A stretch of 64,000 bases of DNA from Morella rubra (GCA_003952965.2 RXIC02000006.1:62001-126000); one strand, 5' to 3'; positions 11,938 to 24,003 are shown, counted from the stretch's first letter. Numbers and translations are program-made. The notes: generated by a model not told the origin, from the sequence alone.

Positions 11938-12468
11938 TCTAAAGTTGAATTAATCACGGCTTTAAGGAAAAGATGTGTATTCGTGTATGTTTCTAGATCT
12001 GGTTGTTATATAAATGTCTATATTAACAACAAAGATACTTTTATAAGCCTAATATAAAAGCTAATTATTTCTTGGAGATTTTGGATTTGCCTTCTCTCTC
12101 TTTTTTTTTTTACCTGTACCGGGACAAGCAGCATTAGGCCTTAGTTTCCTTGTAGATCTTGTGCCCACTGTTTCGTATTGTAAAGAGGTTTGCATAACAG
12201 AGAGTTAGGAAAGAGGAAATCTTAAATATCAAATTAATTAGGGAGGAATAGTCCATGGAATCCTGGAAATTCAGAGAAGAAAACCGGGACAGCATAGGTA
12301 CATACTCACGTGAATGTATGTGCCCAAAAGTTTAGAGAGGACATATATTTTGCCGAGTACTTGGTTTTCTAGTCGCCGTATCCCATGGGAAACCAAATGC
12401 TTTGGTCTTAACACGGTCCACACTGTGTGCCTCGATTTAATCCAAAAGGTGTCTCAAATGGTAGGCCA
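11938..12468. other. end of segment S1 and unassigned sequence
   Basis: The first ~50 bp continue segment S1. The rest has a T tract at about 12101 and no gene or repeat that I recognise. Confidence 0.35.
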
Positions 12469-13185
12469 TTAGAGTATTTTTAATAGCTTATTTAAATTTG
12501 GTTCTCTATTTTAATCAAAAAGTACACTTTTCTATTTTCGCTATCAACTTTTAAAAAATACCCACAGCAGTTTCTCTATTTTAACCATCTACTTTTACTA
12601 TTCTATATAAATATTATTATTTAAATATTTTTTTTATTCTTTCTCTAACATTTATATTTTTGAATATTCGTTTTATTGTAACGGTTATATTTTTGAATAT
12701 TTGTCTTTTCCTAAAAAGGGTAGATTTTTTAATTTTTTTCTTTTCCTAACGCCTGACATTTTTTAAGAACCTGAGATGGGAGATCAGAGAGGGAGAGCGT
12801 GAGAGCTGGGAGGAAGAAAAGAAAAAGAAAGAGAGGGAGAGCGTGATTGTTGGGAGGAACTCACGCTGGGGGAAGAAAAGAAAAAGAAAAGGGGAGGGTG
12901 AGAACCGGAAGGAAGAAAAAAAAGAAAGAGAGGGAGAGAGCGTGAGTGTTCGGCAGAAGAAAAGAAAAAGAAAAAGAAAAAATAAGAAAAATATTAATAT
13001 TTTAATATGAAGAAGTGAACAGTGGTTATCTAAAAATAGAGAACCACTGTTCACATGTTAAAATCTTTTGTTAACAATTGTTAAAATGGATAAACTGCTA
13101 AATGGTATTTTTTAGCTTTTTTGTTAAATTAGTTCTCCATTCTAACCAAAATGTTAGAGTAGAGAACTTGCTAGGAATGCTCTTA
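12469..13185. mobile_element. PIF/Harbinger-like MITE with TTA target duplication
   Basis: The left end TTA-GAGTATTTTTAATAGC and the right end, read in reverse complement (TAA-GAGCATTCCTAGCAAG), form imperfect terminal inverted repeats flanked by TTA. Further inward GGTTCTCTATTTTAA on the left mirrors the ATTAGTTCTCCATTCTAACC block on the right. The interior is AT-rich, with a long purine (GA/GGAAGAAAAG) tract at 12775-12980, and encodes nothing. Length (~715 bp) and ends fit Tourist-like MITEs. Confidence 0.6.
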
Positions 13186-13915
13186 GTGTTTAAGTGTTAA
13201 AATTTTAGGGTATTGGAGTTGGTGAAAAAGTAAAGAAAATAAGATGATTTGAATAAATTTTTTATATTTATTTGTAGAAAAAATGAATGATTTGATGAAG
13301 AAAGAATTTTTTATAATTATTTTATTAGGGCTAAAATTTTAGCACCCAAATGAGTTTGCAATTTTTATCAAATGAGTCCTTTTCATTTAACTTCTTTCTA
13401 TAAAATTAACAATTTACACGTCAATTCCAATTATAAGTTCACACATGTCACTTAAATTAAAATGATGTGAGTTATAATTTTAAAATTTGTTTTCCTAATT
13501 TTTTGTCTTTAAAAAAAAAACAAACTAAAATTATTTAGATTATTTTTAAAAACAAAAAAAAAAGGAAAAAATATTTTTAAAAAATTATAACTCACATTAT
13601 TAATTTTGGGTAAAACATGTCAAATTTATGATTAGATCGCTGACATGTAAACCATTAACTTTGAAAATAAAATTTCAAGAGAAGGATTTCTTCGACAAAT
13701 CAGGATGCAACTTAGAAATTAGAGGTGCAAAGTTTATTTTTCCCATAAAAAATTGTGTAAACTTTCGAACCTGATTACTTTTAGGATCAACCTGCTTAAT
13801 TAGAAAACAACTCGATCGCAAGTGAAATGAATATTCTAGACAAAGTACGATGCAAAATACAGGGGCTCAAAATATTTAGAGCTGATGCCTCTTAGGCATT
13901 CGCCACTTGTCTTCT
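13186..13915. other. AT-rich intergenic sequence with a piece of the S repeat
   Basis: No gene seen. The block at 13830-13905 (AAAGTACGATG, then AAAATATTTAGAGCTGATGCCTC) resembles 11517-11550 and 15478-15510, so it looks like another diverged copy of the S segment. Confidence 0.4.
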
Positions 13916-14296
13916 CACTACAAAAATTTGAAAGATTTTGTCACTAAATCTTGTAGTGACGAATTTTTTCCTTTTTTTCATCACGATTCACGATAACTTT
14001 TCATGACAAAAAAAAATTCTTCATGAAGTACATGATCAATCGTCTATTTTTTGTGATGAATTCAATTTTTTCCAATGCCGATGGATCGTCAGGGACGATG
14101 GAATACCAATCAAGACAATCGAACGACATTGGTGACGAAAAGATTCGTCACAAAAGCATTATGCTCCTAAATATTTTTTTTTTAAATTTATATCGTAGAC
14201 GATCTATCATCCACATAGATGATTGAACGTCAGGGTGACAAAGAGTGACTGTTTTCATCACCAAAAGGTTTTTTTTTTTTTTTTTTTTTTGTAGTG
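13916..14296. mobile_element. CACTA-like non-autonomous element
   Basis: Starts CACTACAAAAATTTG at 13916 and ends TTTTTTGTAGTG at 14296, the classic CACTA (En/Spm) terminal pair. The interior carries GTGACGAA and TTCGTCAC motifs in both orientations, as in CACTA subterminal repeats. No transposase. I could not see a clean 3-bp target duplication. Similar GTGACAAA and TGATGAAATT motifs continue to about 14470, so a second or longer element is possible. Confidence 0.65.
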
Positions 14297-14770
14297 ACAA
14301 AACTTTCGTGTAAATTTACTTTTGATGACGAAATTTGAATAAAGACTGTTGTGACACAATTTTTGACGAAATCAATTTTCTTCATTAAAAACATATTTTT
14401 AGTGACAAAAATAAAACTGTCACAAAAAAATTCATTTTTAGTGATGAAATTCATTTAATCACTAAAAGTGAAAATTCTTCTAATGTCTTGATCATAAGCA
14501 AACATATGGCATATATTTGTGAAATTGACCCTTGGAGCTGGAGCTATATATATATATATATATTCTGATTCTATATACATTCACTAGCATCTTGGTACGC
14601 AGTCAAGAAGTATATATATACATATAACTGAAAAGTTGCTATAATAGAGAATAATGGCGGATCAGCCAGCATCTTAATTACTTTTAAAAAATATGAAATA
14701 TATATAAAAAAAAAATTATGTAATGCTTGATTTGCTTAGAAACCTGCTCCATATATAGTTCATACTAAAA
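14297..14770. other. CACTA-like motif tail and AT-rich sequence
   Basis: GTGACAAA/TTCATCAC-type motifs persist to about 14470. Then come TA microsatellite stretches (14549-14565, 14609-14620) and no gene. Confidence 0.4.
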
Positions 14771-15765
14771 AAAAAATAAAAAAAAATACATGCTCTATGG
14801 ACCCGACTAAAGAAAAGCAACGTCCTTCTGTGACATCCTGACGGTCGGTCAAAGAACAAAGGATTAATTTATCTAATTACTCGAATGCGTGACAATTAGA
14901 TTCAGGAGACTAATAAGTAATAGTGTTCTATAATATTATTTATCACCGTGGAATTGGATTTTTTTTTTCTAACGTATAACTCGATTTTCTAAAGATACCC
15001 ATGGACCGTGTCTGTGGGTAAAGAAAAAAAGATTGATTGTGTCTAACTCTAAATGCATGACAATAGAATTAAAAAGACTAAAAAGAGTTCTCGAATTCAC
15101 ATTTCAATTGGACATTTTTTTTAAGCATATAATTTGGTTTTCTACTTATGTGGTGGACATAAGAAGCTATGTTCTGAAGACGGTTCACATTAAAGGTGTC
15201 TAAAATGGTAGGTGGGTTTCGTTTTTCTTTTTCTTTTTTGTGTGTTTGCGTGTTCAATTGCTTGTTTGACGTTTTAGAGTGTCTTATAAGTAGTAAATAA
15301 TTATGAAAACAATTAACTTGCTCGGTTAGAATAACTTGTTTAATTAATTCCATAGTCCTTATGATTTAACACGTTTTCGTTAGCGAAACATACCTATATG
15401 CCCCTTTTTTTTTTTTTTTTTTGTAGTCGGTGTTTGGATCAAATCAACATAGAAAATAATTAAGGCCTGCAAAAGCGCGAAATATTTAGAGCCGTTGTTG
15501 CTTATGCAGTCCTATTTGATGCTTGAACCTGTTAGCAAAGCTTGGGATCGAATCATTTGGGAAATCTTGGAAAGTTTGCTATGGAAATCCACTTTCCAAC
15601 TTGAAATGAGTGCATACAATTATCTAAAGTCGCATGAATCACAGCTTCAAGGAAAAGAAACTTTGGTGGTGTTTGATAACCCAACAATTTGGGATATCAA
15701 CATTTTGGGCAAGCCAAACACGCTTTCAGCTTATAAAATTTCAATTTTCATTTGAGAGCTATGTA
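14771..15765. repeat. diverged host repeat segment S3 with empty sites of copia fragment and TRIM
   Basis: Paralogous to 9745-9941, 11293-11663 and 11938 onward, but without the copia fragment and the TRIM. It is also related, more distantly, to 24200-25006 (ACACGTTTT.GTTAGC..AA..A.ACCTATA, AATTTGGGAAAT..TTGGAAA, GAATCACAG.CTTTCAAGG). A frame from 15495 to 15755 encodes 86 aa (LEPVSKAWDRIIWEILESLL and onward) that I do not recognise; it is broken in the other copies. Low coding confidence. Confidence 0.6.
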
Positions 15766-16229
15766 ATTTTCCATAGAGGTGAAAACCGACCCTTAGTTCG
15801 GTTTAGACCCCACGCCGACATCCAAATTGAGGTAATCGATTTTCAAAAAACCCCACGCTGACCATCGAGCCGAGGTCTTGGACCGACCCCAATCGATTTT
15901 CAATTAGTGTGAGCAAGAAATTAGGAGAAAAAAAATAAGAGAGACGAAGAATTAACAACCAGTCCACCACCAAATCGCAAATCAAGAAACACCAGAACTC
16001 AACAACATCCACCAAGCACCAACAGCTCCCAAAACTCAAAGCAACATCCCAAATCATAAATCAACAACAACCACCAACAACCACCAAAACTCATTGCATG
16101 AACAATCTCCAACAATAACAAAATCGCAACCATCCACAACCAACAACAACTTACTTCTCTAAAACCCAAATCGTAGAAGTTAATAGACCAAGAGAGAGAG
16201 AGAAAGCTGATGGCGACAATACCTTAGCT

Positions 16230-19200
16230 CAAGACCTAGGCGAGGAAAGGCTTGTTGACACATCTGACACACTTAGTAGCACATTGGCATGTCCCATGGC
16301 ATTGCCAATTCAAGACAGGGGCCAGCAAGGCCACAAGCCTCGACATGGCTTAGGAGAAGCCTATGGAGAGGTAATGCACAAGGACTCAAGAGAAGTTGAG
16401 GAGCACAATGAAGGTGCTACTACTAGACCATCAGTCATGGTGGCGCAACCAAAGGTGCATGGGGAGTCAATGCAAAGAGGTTCCTGGAGCTTAGTGGAGC
16501 ACATTGATAGCACCACCCTTTGGCTACCAGCCACAGCGGTGCAACCAAAGGTGTGTGGGGAGTTGATTCATGGAAGATCCCGAGGCCAAGTGGAGTTGAT
16601 TGGTCGCACCATCACATGACCATCGGATACAACAGTGCACAAAGGAGCATATAGGATGTTGGTCTCAAAATACTCAGGAGACTGTGGGGATCATTTTAGT
16701 ATCACCACCCTACAAGGTGGTGGAGTAGCGGCGGCGGCGACAGAGCACGGCAGCGGCAACCACCATAAGAGGCTAGAAGAGGGTTATATAGGGTAAAGTG
16801 CATGTGGGATCCCTATATGGATGAATCCCCTATTTTAGGGATGTTATGTTATTGGTTTTGATTCTCAAACATTACCATGTTGATGAGATTAAATTAAAAA
16901 AACAATCTTAGCCCTATTTGGAAACATTTTTCCTTGATTGAAGTTAGGAGATTTTAGAGCATGTGACAATTAGCTTTGCTCCCTATATAGAAGCTTATGG
17001 TCGCCACATGTGCTAAATAAGTGGAAAATCAATCTTTGATTGATTTTGTCACTCCTCGTGTTAGTACTTACCCCCTAGGCTCGCGGATAGTAACTGCATG
17101 CATATAAGTGGGGATTACCGCATAACAGAAACTCTTAGGATCGCACATTGCCCTCAAATTTACTTAGAGGAAGACTTGTTTTAAAACGATCATTAGTTAA
17201 AAGGAGATTGTTGAAATTAGAAGATCAAAAATCAATTTAGAAGCTTGAACGAAAGAGGTGAAATCGTACCAAAATATTTAATCGAAATAAGTTACACTTT
17301 AATTAGGAAAAACTTTTAATAATGACTTAGATTGCAAATTATTCATAATAATAATAATAATAAAAATTAATACGAAATTGAAGGAATTTGATAAAAAGGT
17401 GAAATTGAACAACACGAAGAAATACATCATTTTCTTATAATGAACATGGTTTAGTACAAAAGAGGGTCCTTCGAGATGACTACAAAAGTATAGGCCTAAA
17501 TTTACAAAAATGTGAGCTTCCTATAGCTCACCTTACCTATTGTACCGCGTTTCAAGGATAAAAACAATTGAACCACTGTTGATAAAAGAAAAAGAAATAG
17601 CTAACTAAAGAGGTGCCAAAACAAAACGCTAACCCCTAGTGTCTAAGGTGAGGTCAATAACGCCATTGACTGGTGAGCTTAGTCGGTCTTCTGTTGGTGG
17701 GGCTGAAGAACCAGAAAGGGAATAGTTGGTTCGAGTGGAGCTCCCACCCAATTGAGGTAAACTATGCCGAGGGTTAGGAAATCCTTTTACGAATCAGTGG
17801 GGCTCGTGCTCCACTATGACTTGGAAATCCTCAAAGGTCCAAACACGGACCTTCAAGACTACCACATACAGTCTCGCATGGAGATAGGTGTCATCTTGTA
17901 ATAGTTCATCTTCCTGCTCAAAGAAGAAAAGCAAGCATGCATGCGAATAAAAATGGGTGAGTCCTACTGACTCAGTAAGGTCTGGGAGGGGGCATGCTTA
18001 TACAAGTATAATTCATGCTGGGAATAAATAGTACCAGTGCAATGATTTCAAATCATACAAATCATAGAAACAGTATAGAGAATGCATGCAATGCAATTGA
18101 AATGCATTCACTTATCATATGGTTCCCTGAGGTATTCCGGTGTCTGCTTTGCTCACCCTCAGAGTCGAGTTATGCGTCCCTCTTCTCCGTAGGAATGTCC
18201 TGTGCCACTTATACCAGGAGCTTTAAAAAAGACGTCGTAGAATCCAAAAGGAGCCCACCCATTCCCTGTAGTGGGGGGTTGCACTCTCCTCATGTGCCCG
18301 GTACCGTCACTCTCTTCGGAATCACCTCGCAGGCTTAGGGTTCCTCACATTTATTTTCCTCTTATGAAGTGAATGCAATTAATGCATGAATACCATTCAT
18401 GTGCAATATACACATCTCACGATATGACTTGAAAACATAAACCGGTAAATTACTTGTAATTTCAGTGCATGCATAATTAAAAATGAAAATTCCAGAAATT
18501 AAATCCACAAACTAAATTTACATTACGAAATCAGTTTCTATGTCATATGAGTTCATATTATTAGACATCTTTCCTTAAATAAAGAATTAATAAACCTTAT
18601 TCCTTTTATAATACTAATTAAAGAATTAAACATAAAATTTATAATTAAATATTAAATCTACCTTAAATCTTCAAATGAAGGCTTATGGGGCCTCCTTAGA
18701 CCCTATTGGGCCTATCTCTAAAGTTTCAAAGTATTTTGGGCTTGTTTAGAGTTAACGAGCCTAAAGTCCATTTAGGCTGTTAAACGGGTTTTGTGATTTA
18801 AACTCTTAATTGTACTCGTTTTAGACTCAAATTTGGGTTTCCCCATCTATTTTTCATGCTCTACATAGCCATAGATTAATTTTCCCATTTTGGACCTTTT
18901 TACCCCAACGTTTTGTATGAACTATCGAAACTGCCCTTAGAGACCTTCAGGGGCATTTTCGATCTTTCCCAAGCTCCAATTGAGCTGAAATTTTTACTGG
19001 GACTTACTGTGACCATATACTACATGTCCACCAATTTCCATGCAAAATTCCTAAGGATTTCATGGGGACGTTTTGAATAGCAAGGGTTTTTCGAAAAAAA
19101 GTCCTAAATTTCTTTTTGCCATTTCATGTGATGTTCATGTGCTATAATCCTTAGATCTTATTATTTAAGTTATCATAACTGAAAAATTATAATCACAACA

Positions 19201-22200
19201 TGCATTAAAATATAAATCACCAACAAAAATCACATGTAACCTCATAACTTCCTTCAAAATCATCAAAATAACACATGCATGAACATTTTGCTTTACAACT
19301 TCATCTCAAGCCCCCTTGGCTTCATTTCCATGACCTTGATCTACCATTTCAACCATAAAATCCATCTCTTGCCATTCTGTTCACATCATAAACCTTTCTT
19401 CACAAAGTTTCTCAACAAAAGCATGTAAAAATCATCATAAATATAAGTATTTACATGCAACCATTATTTACACTTTATATCATGATAAAAACTAAGTTGA
19501 ACATATTTTTCATTGAAACTAACATGTATAATAAAGATTTCACGTTAACAGCAACCAAAACAAGCTCAACTTGTAATCCTAGGATTAAGGCAACCCAAGA
19601 AGGGGGTGAATTGAGTTTCTAAACTTTTTCGCTTTTAACCCAAAATTGTGTTTGCAAAGTAAAGGATAATTTAGCACAAGTATTTATATTGATGCAATAA
19701 GTAAATAAGTGCTAAATGTAAAGAGTAGGGTTGGAGAGAAGCAAACACAAGATTTTTAGGTGGTTCGGCAAACCTGCCTACATCCAACCCTTAAGCTCTT
19801 TTACTAAACCTTGAGGTTTTTCCACAATCTTTCAAATAATGTATACTCTAGCTCCCGGGTGCTAGAGAACCTTACAAGTGCTTTCCCGAGCTTAACACTT
19901 ACAACTCAAATGATTTTCAGGCTCATCACTCACAACCCAACCAAGCTTGAGATATACCCTCTCTAAGCTTCTTCTTTAGTGAACAACCTCACTAAAGGAA
20001 TCACCTCTTTTGGATAGGAAGATACAAGAAACAAATTCTCTCAAAGAATGAATAAGAAAATGGAAAGCTATATCTCTTTTGATTCATACAATGACAAGGA
20101 TGTGAAAGTGTAATTTGTGTGAATAATATGAGAAATATGAAATGAGAAGGTTTAAGATATTTCTTAAGCTATAGAAATGATATGTGGTCGTTCTTTCGCA
20201 TTTTATAGACAATAGGAAGGTCTTTATATAGGCCACATGAGAAAACTAGCCGTTATAGGTTGAAATGACAATTTTACTGTTGTACCGGTCGACCGCTTCA
20301 TGTACCGGTTCAACTAGTCGTTGCTCAACAGTCATAAAATTTGAATGCTATCAAATTTTTTCCCATCATGCGCTTCATGTAGCGGTCAACCGCTACAATC
20401 ATTTTCATAAATTGCTACAATTAAAAAGCTCATTTTTTACGTTTTGAAATCCTATTTCAAAAACCAACTTCCCAAAAGTATAACCAAGGCTTAAGAGTTT
20501 ATATAGAGATGATTTGAAAACATTTAAAGCGTATTTTGGTTGTCAAACTGTGATAAAAAGATTATGCACAGTTTGAAAAATATGCAAGTGTGTGATTCAA
20601 ATCATTGTCAAAAGTGAAACTAAGAGTTACAAGGTTATACCCTATGGTCTTGAATCTTCACTTTTGAGCTCCTTGCATCTTCTTGATCTTCAATCTTCTT
20701 GTCTTTGTCTCTTTGATAAAAATGTCTTTGTCTTTGAAGATGTCCATTTTGTAAACTTAATCCATTTATTGAAATCATCAAAATATCGATCGAACAAAAG
20801 CCAACACAACCCATATCGAATAAAAATTGAACCATGCCATCAAAACGAAACCCAACACAACCCACATTTTTCCTAACCAAATATGCATAAAACAACCCTT
20901 ACCTTATCTTGTTTTCAAGCTTTCTTTCTCCTCTCTTTTTTCTTTTTCCTTTCTTTTCCCTTTTTTCCTCTTTTGCCGGATCTCCTCCTTCTTTTCTCTC
21001 TTTTCTTTCTTCTCTCCCCCACTTTTCTTTCTCTTGTCTCATGGCAAAATGCTTGCTGTGAGTCACTTGTTCCCTTTCACTAAATCTAATTTTTTTTGTC
21101 TTTATTCTACCTAAGTAATTAGGGGCATGCTATATTTTATGGGGACATAATGATTATGGAGACAAGAGATTAATTACATTAATTGAATATTAACTTATAG
21201 GAACAAGAGTTTTTGACACATGGCCAAGAAGATAAAATTTGCAATAAGCTACACTAAGTTAGGTGACCATGAGATAAATAAGCCCTTTAAAAAAAAAAAA
21301 AAAAATAATTAGGGGCAAATAAAATCAATTGCATAAAAGAATAAAGTTAAAGGAAATACGCAACATTTGACTTAATATAAATAAGGAATAATGATTATCC
21401 AATTAAATCTTAAGAGAATAAAAATCATATCAATAAAATAATTTAAGCACATGAAATTAATTGAAATAATGCCAGAATATAAAAATTAAGGGAATAAATC
21501 ACATAAGGAATTTAATGTAGCAAAAATATAAATCTAAGTGCCAATGAATTTTAGAAATTGAGGAAATCAAGACTAAAATCAAAGTGCATATTTTCTGAAA
21601 ATATTTATAGTAAACATCATACATACACCACAAAAGGTGAAAGGCATCACAGACTTGTCCTTTATTTGGCTAGTTTTGGAAAAAAGGCAAGATATGTCCA
21701 AGATCTTTCCTTTCTAACCTCAATAGGATCCTAGTTGATTGATTGTGTGACAATCAAGTCTTTTCCTCTACAAGGAAAGGCCTTTGTCGCCCAAGCCCAT
21801 AGAGTAGTATAATACCCCTCCATGGCATCATTGTAAGACATCCATTGAATATTTATCAAATTGAATAGAAGTCTCCGAGAGAGTTTTTGGCCTTTGTGCC
21901 TTTTATCTTTCATGTTTAGGGTTAAGCCTAACACTTGGGCTATCATTAGTGCTATAGTACTTGGGGTTAAGCCTGACACTATTCACACTTGTTAGACCTA
22001 ACTTGCACTGGGTTAGGTAGGTCAAGTTAGGGGTAGTCGGCAATTGGGGTTAGGCCTGGAAGCTTGGGCTAACAGAGGAGGTTTGGTGTTTAGGGTTAGG
22101 CCCGACATCTCATCTACTTTGTTAGAGGTTTATCGTTGGGTTAAGCCGGGTTTGTTCCACAATCGGGTTCTATGTTCTCTGAACTTAGACTTGCGTATCT

Positions 22201-22488
22201 TAGGTTCTAGGTTTGTTTAGGGTGCTAGCCCATTTGAGCTTAGTCTTGCATATCCATCTTTTTCATCCACCTTCTCAACCAACCATATTCTTTAATTTAA
22301 CTTTTGATAAATCAAAATACCAAAAATATCTTTTTTCATTTTTGATCCGATACTCGAGCTATATTGCTCTTGAGTTCCTCCCTGGGTCTACTAAGGAGTA
22401 TCAATTTGAGGCATGAGCTAAATACGAGTACTCACAAGTCCTTATGTCTAAGGGGGATAGGCATTGGTGAGGGGTCTAGGCCGGAGTC
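16230..22488 (+). mobile_element. gypsy-type non-autonomous LTR element A (internal 3' part and LTR), interrupted
   Basis: The part at 16230-16780 resembles 53345-53930 and contains imperfect repeats of a CAACCAAAGGTGCATGGGGAG module. A GCGGCGGCGACA tract leads into LTR sequence from about 16848 (TGTTATGTTATTGG) that ends GTCCCTATCA at about 22488. The same LTR is uninterrupted at 53984-55000. Repeated GGGTTAGGCC motifs lie at 21910-22130. A frame at 16284-16619 is open but looks like repeat sequence, not a gene. The 5' LTR is missing. Assignment to gypsy is from LTR and neighbouring style only. Confidence 0.6.
17051..21654. mobile_element. 4.6-kb insertion of uncertain class inside the LTR, with 5-bp duplication (copy A)
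   Basis: The LTR reads GATTGATTTTGTC at 17038-17050 and resumes as TTGTCCTTTATTTGG at 21655; the uninterrupted LTR at 54180 has one TTGTC, so TTGTC is a 5-bp target duplication. The insert has no long reading frame and no TG...CA or inverted ends that I can see. Inside is a motif region typical of LTR leaders (GAAGGGGGTGAATTGAG at about 19600, AGGTGGTTCGGCAAACCTGCC at 19760) and CGGTCGACCG / AGCGGTCAACCGCT palindromes near 20285-20395. It is probably a non-autonomous LTR element, possibly itself nested. Confidence 0.55.
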
Positions 22489-23566
22489 CCTATCAGACGG
22501 CTAGGAAGCGTTGCAGCAGACAAACAAGAGAGAAGGAGATGGAGGTTGTGTCGGTGGCAGGGGAAGGTGTGTTTGAGGTTTTTTTGGGGGGGGGGGCGCT
22601 AGCGTAATCTGGGACAAAAGAGAGGGGATTCAACTGAGGCTCAGGGAAGGGGGGAACTGTTATTGGGTAGGGGGGACAATATCATCTCTTTAGATTAGGA
22701 TATTTTAATTAAAAAATAAAAAAATAAACGTAATTATATCAATACCCTTTATTCAATTCGGTTTCGTCGGGTCGGACTCCCAAAATCGTGGACCGAACTG
22801 AGGGTCCCGATTTTAGGAAGGCCTGGACCTACAAACTTGGCCAAGCCTTCTCAAAACCGGCTGGGCCCATTAGTCGGTCGGTTTGGCCCATGTGAACAGC
22901 CCTACTTTTCCAAGCCAATAAGTTGCGTCACATATTAGATACTTGACGTCGCATTTGTCGCCTAGAATCTCTCGTCAATACATATGGGCTATGTGAGACG
23001 CTGAAAGTGACGTGCAGCCACTAGTGAGCCCAGATTGTGGCGTGGTGCAGGTGCTATGTTCTGGCATGGCCCATAATGCTATAAAACTCATCAATTTTTT
23101 TTTTTTCTTCTTTGAGCCTTAAAATTATTGTTAGATGCCAGAGGCCCATAATTGAGTGAAAAAACATTAATCAGTAAACTAATTTTTCAAGCAGAAAAAG
23201 AATTAAGCATATTAAACTAGCTAATTTATAAAAAAAATGTGAATTTAGTATATTTTAGAGCACTAGAAAAAATCAAAAGAGACGTTGCCAAACCAGCTCA
23301 ATTTTGTTTGTTTCTGTCTTCTTGGAGTTCGTGTGGTCTGTGGTCTGGGCCCTCTAAAAGCTACTCTTTAAACCCAGACAAGACTGCGTTATAATAGGGG
23401 TGATTTGGGAGACTGGTAGTAGGAAAGAAAATCCATCGCCCTGTCAGCTACTGCCAGGAAGGAGCCATAATGAAACTCAACGACCAGCGGCTTCTTTCTT
23501 TAATTTCCACCGCCGGATCCCGCCCTTTCTCCCTCAGTGACCCAGTAAAATATCTCATCTCTCTAA

Positions 23567-23575
23567 TATAAAAGG
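23567..23575 (+). promoter_or_regulatory. TATA box of CER26-like gene copy A
   Basis: TATAAAAGG lies 117 bp upstream of the ATG at 23692, followed by a pyrimidine-rich (CTCTCTCC) leader at 23640-23670. The same box occurs in copy B at 32791. Confidence 0.65.
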
Positions 23576-23691
23576 AGACAGATGAGGAGAGTCATCTATG
23601 CATAGCTACAGACCAAAATAACATAAAGATTTTTGCTGTACTCTCTCTCCCTCTCTCCTTCTCTCTCACAGTTTTTTCTTGTGCGTTGAGA

Positions 23692-24003
23692 ATGTCGACC
23701 GGCAAGAGAGCGGTGAATGTCCACTCGAAACTCACCGTGGTATCCAGCAAACCAATTGTGCCGGGTAAGACCCATCCGTTGTCCGCCCTGGACCATTCCA
23801 TGGGACTCCATACCCTCCACATCGTTTTGTACTACGAGGAAAACCCGTTCGGATCCTTCGAATTGGACCCTCTCAGGGAGTCCTTATCCGAGGTTCTCTC
23901 CCTGTATCCTCCAGTTACTGGTCGGTTGACCGGAACGGAGAATGAAGACGGAAAATTTCCACATTTGAGGGAAAAAAGTGTTCATAATAAAATGATAGTG
24001 TAA
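23692..24003 (+). pseudogene. CER26/CER2-like BAHD protein, 5' part of exon 1 only (copy A)
   Basis: The ATG opens a frame that follows the N-terminus of CER2/CER26-like BAHD proteins for about 87 residues: NVHSKLTVVSSKP, then HPLSALDHSMGLHTLHIV, then LSEVLSLYPPVTGRLTGTE. Similarity stops at about 23952; 16 unrelated residues follow to a stop at 24001-24003. The rest of exon 1 (the WVVKCND and WLRSANAS part) and exon 2 with HXXXD are absent within the next 1 kb. The promoter is the duplicated one shared with copy B. As read it cannot make a BAHD protein. A transcript encoding a ~103-aa truncated product is possible. An assembly error is the main alternative. Confidence 0.8.

Larger units (their letters stand above)
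15774..22904. mobile_element. hAT-like non-autonomous element A, expanded by nested LTR insertions
   Basis: Left end TAGAGGTGAAAACCGACC; right end ...ATGTGAACAGCCCTA. These resemble hAT terminal repeats (TAGGGNTGTTCA type). Flanks ATTTTCCA (15766-15773) and CTTTTCCA (22905-22912) match at 7 of 8 bases, as an aged 8-bp hAT target duplication would. The left arm is 15774-16230; the right arm is about 22489-22904 and contains GGTCCGA/TCGGTTCGG-type motifs. No transposase was seen. The middle is foreign LTR-element DNA. The arms could belong to a different TIR superfamily. Confidence 0.55.
15762..23614. repeat. copy A of a ~7.85-kb direct duplication
   Basis: Nearly identical to 25003-32838, with only scattered substitutions and short indels by eye. 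The shared block starts at TGTAATTTTC just before the hAT-like element and ends after GCATAGCTACAGACCA in the 5' UTR of the CER26-like gene. The distance between equivalent positions is about 9.23-9.24 kb. Left of the block the two sites are still related but far more diverged. The block carries the nested transposons and the gene promoter. Confidence 0.9.

Noticed and set aside
12746..13054. 102-aa minus-strand frame rich in Phe, Leu and Ser
   Set aside because: It is the reverse of the purine-rich interior of the Harbinger-like MITE; low complexity, no family match.
16284..16619. 111-aa frame repeated at 25523-25858 and in part at 53457-53717
   Set aside because: Lies in the internal repeat-module region of the gypsy-type element. 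The three copies are related by transposon or duplication, and there is no promoter, intron or known domain.
18015..18338. 107-aa frame, repeated at about 27256-27610
   Set aside because: Copies are in different frames because of indels, and it lies inside the 4.6-kb insertion; no coding constraint seen.
20827..21114. Phe/Ser-rich frames near 20.9 and 30.1 kb that look membrane-like
   Set aside because: Translation of a T/C-rich tract; frame shifts between the two copies.
21910..22130. Interstitial telomere repeat
   Set aside because: GGGTTAGG text is not in the TTTAGGG register and is spaced by unrelated sequence; it belongs to the LTR.
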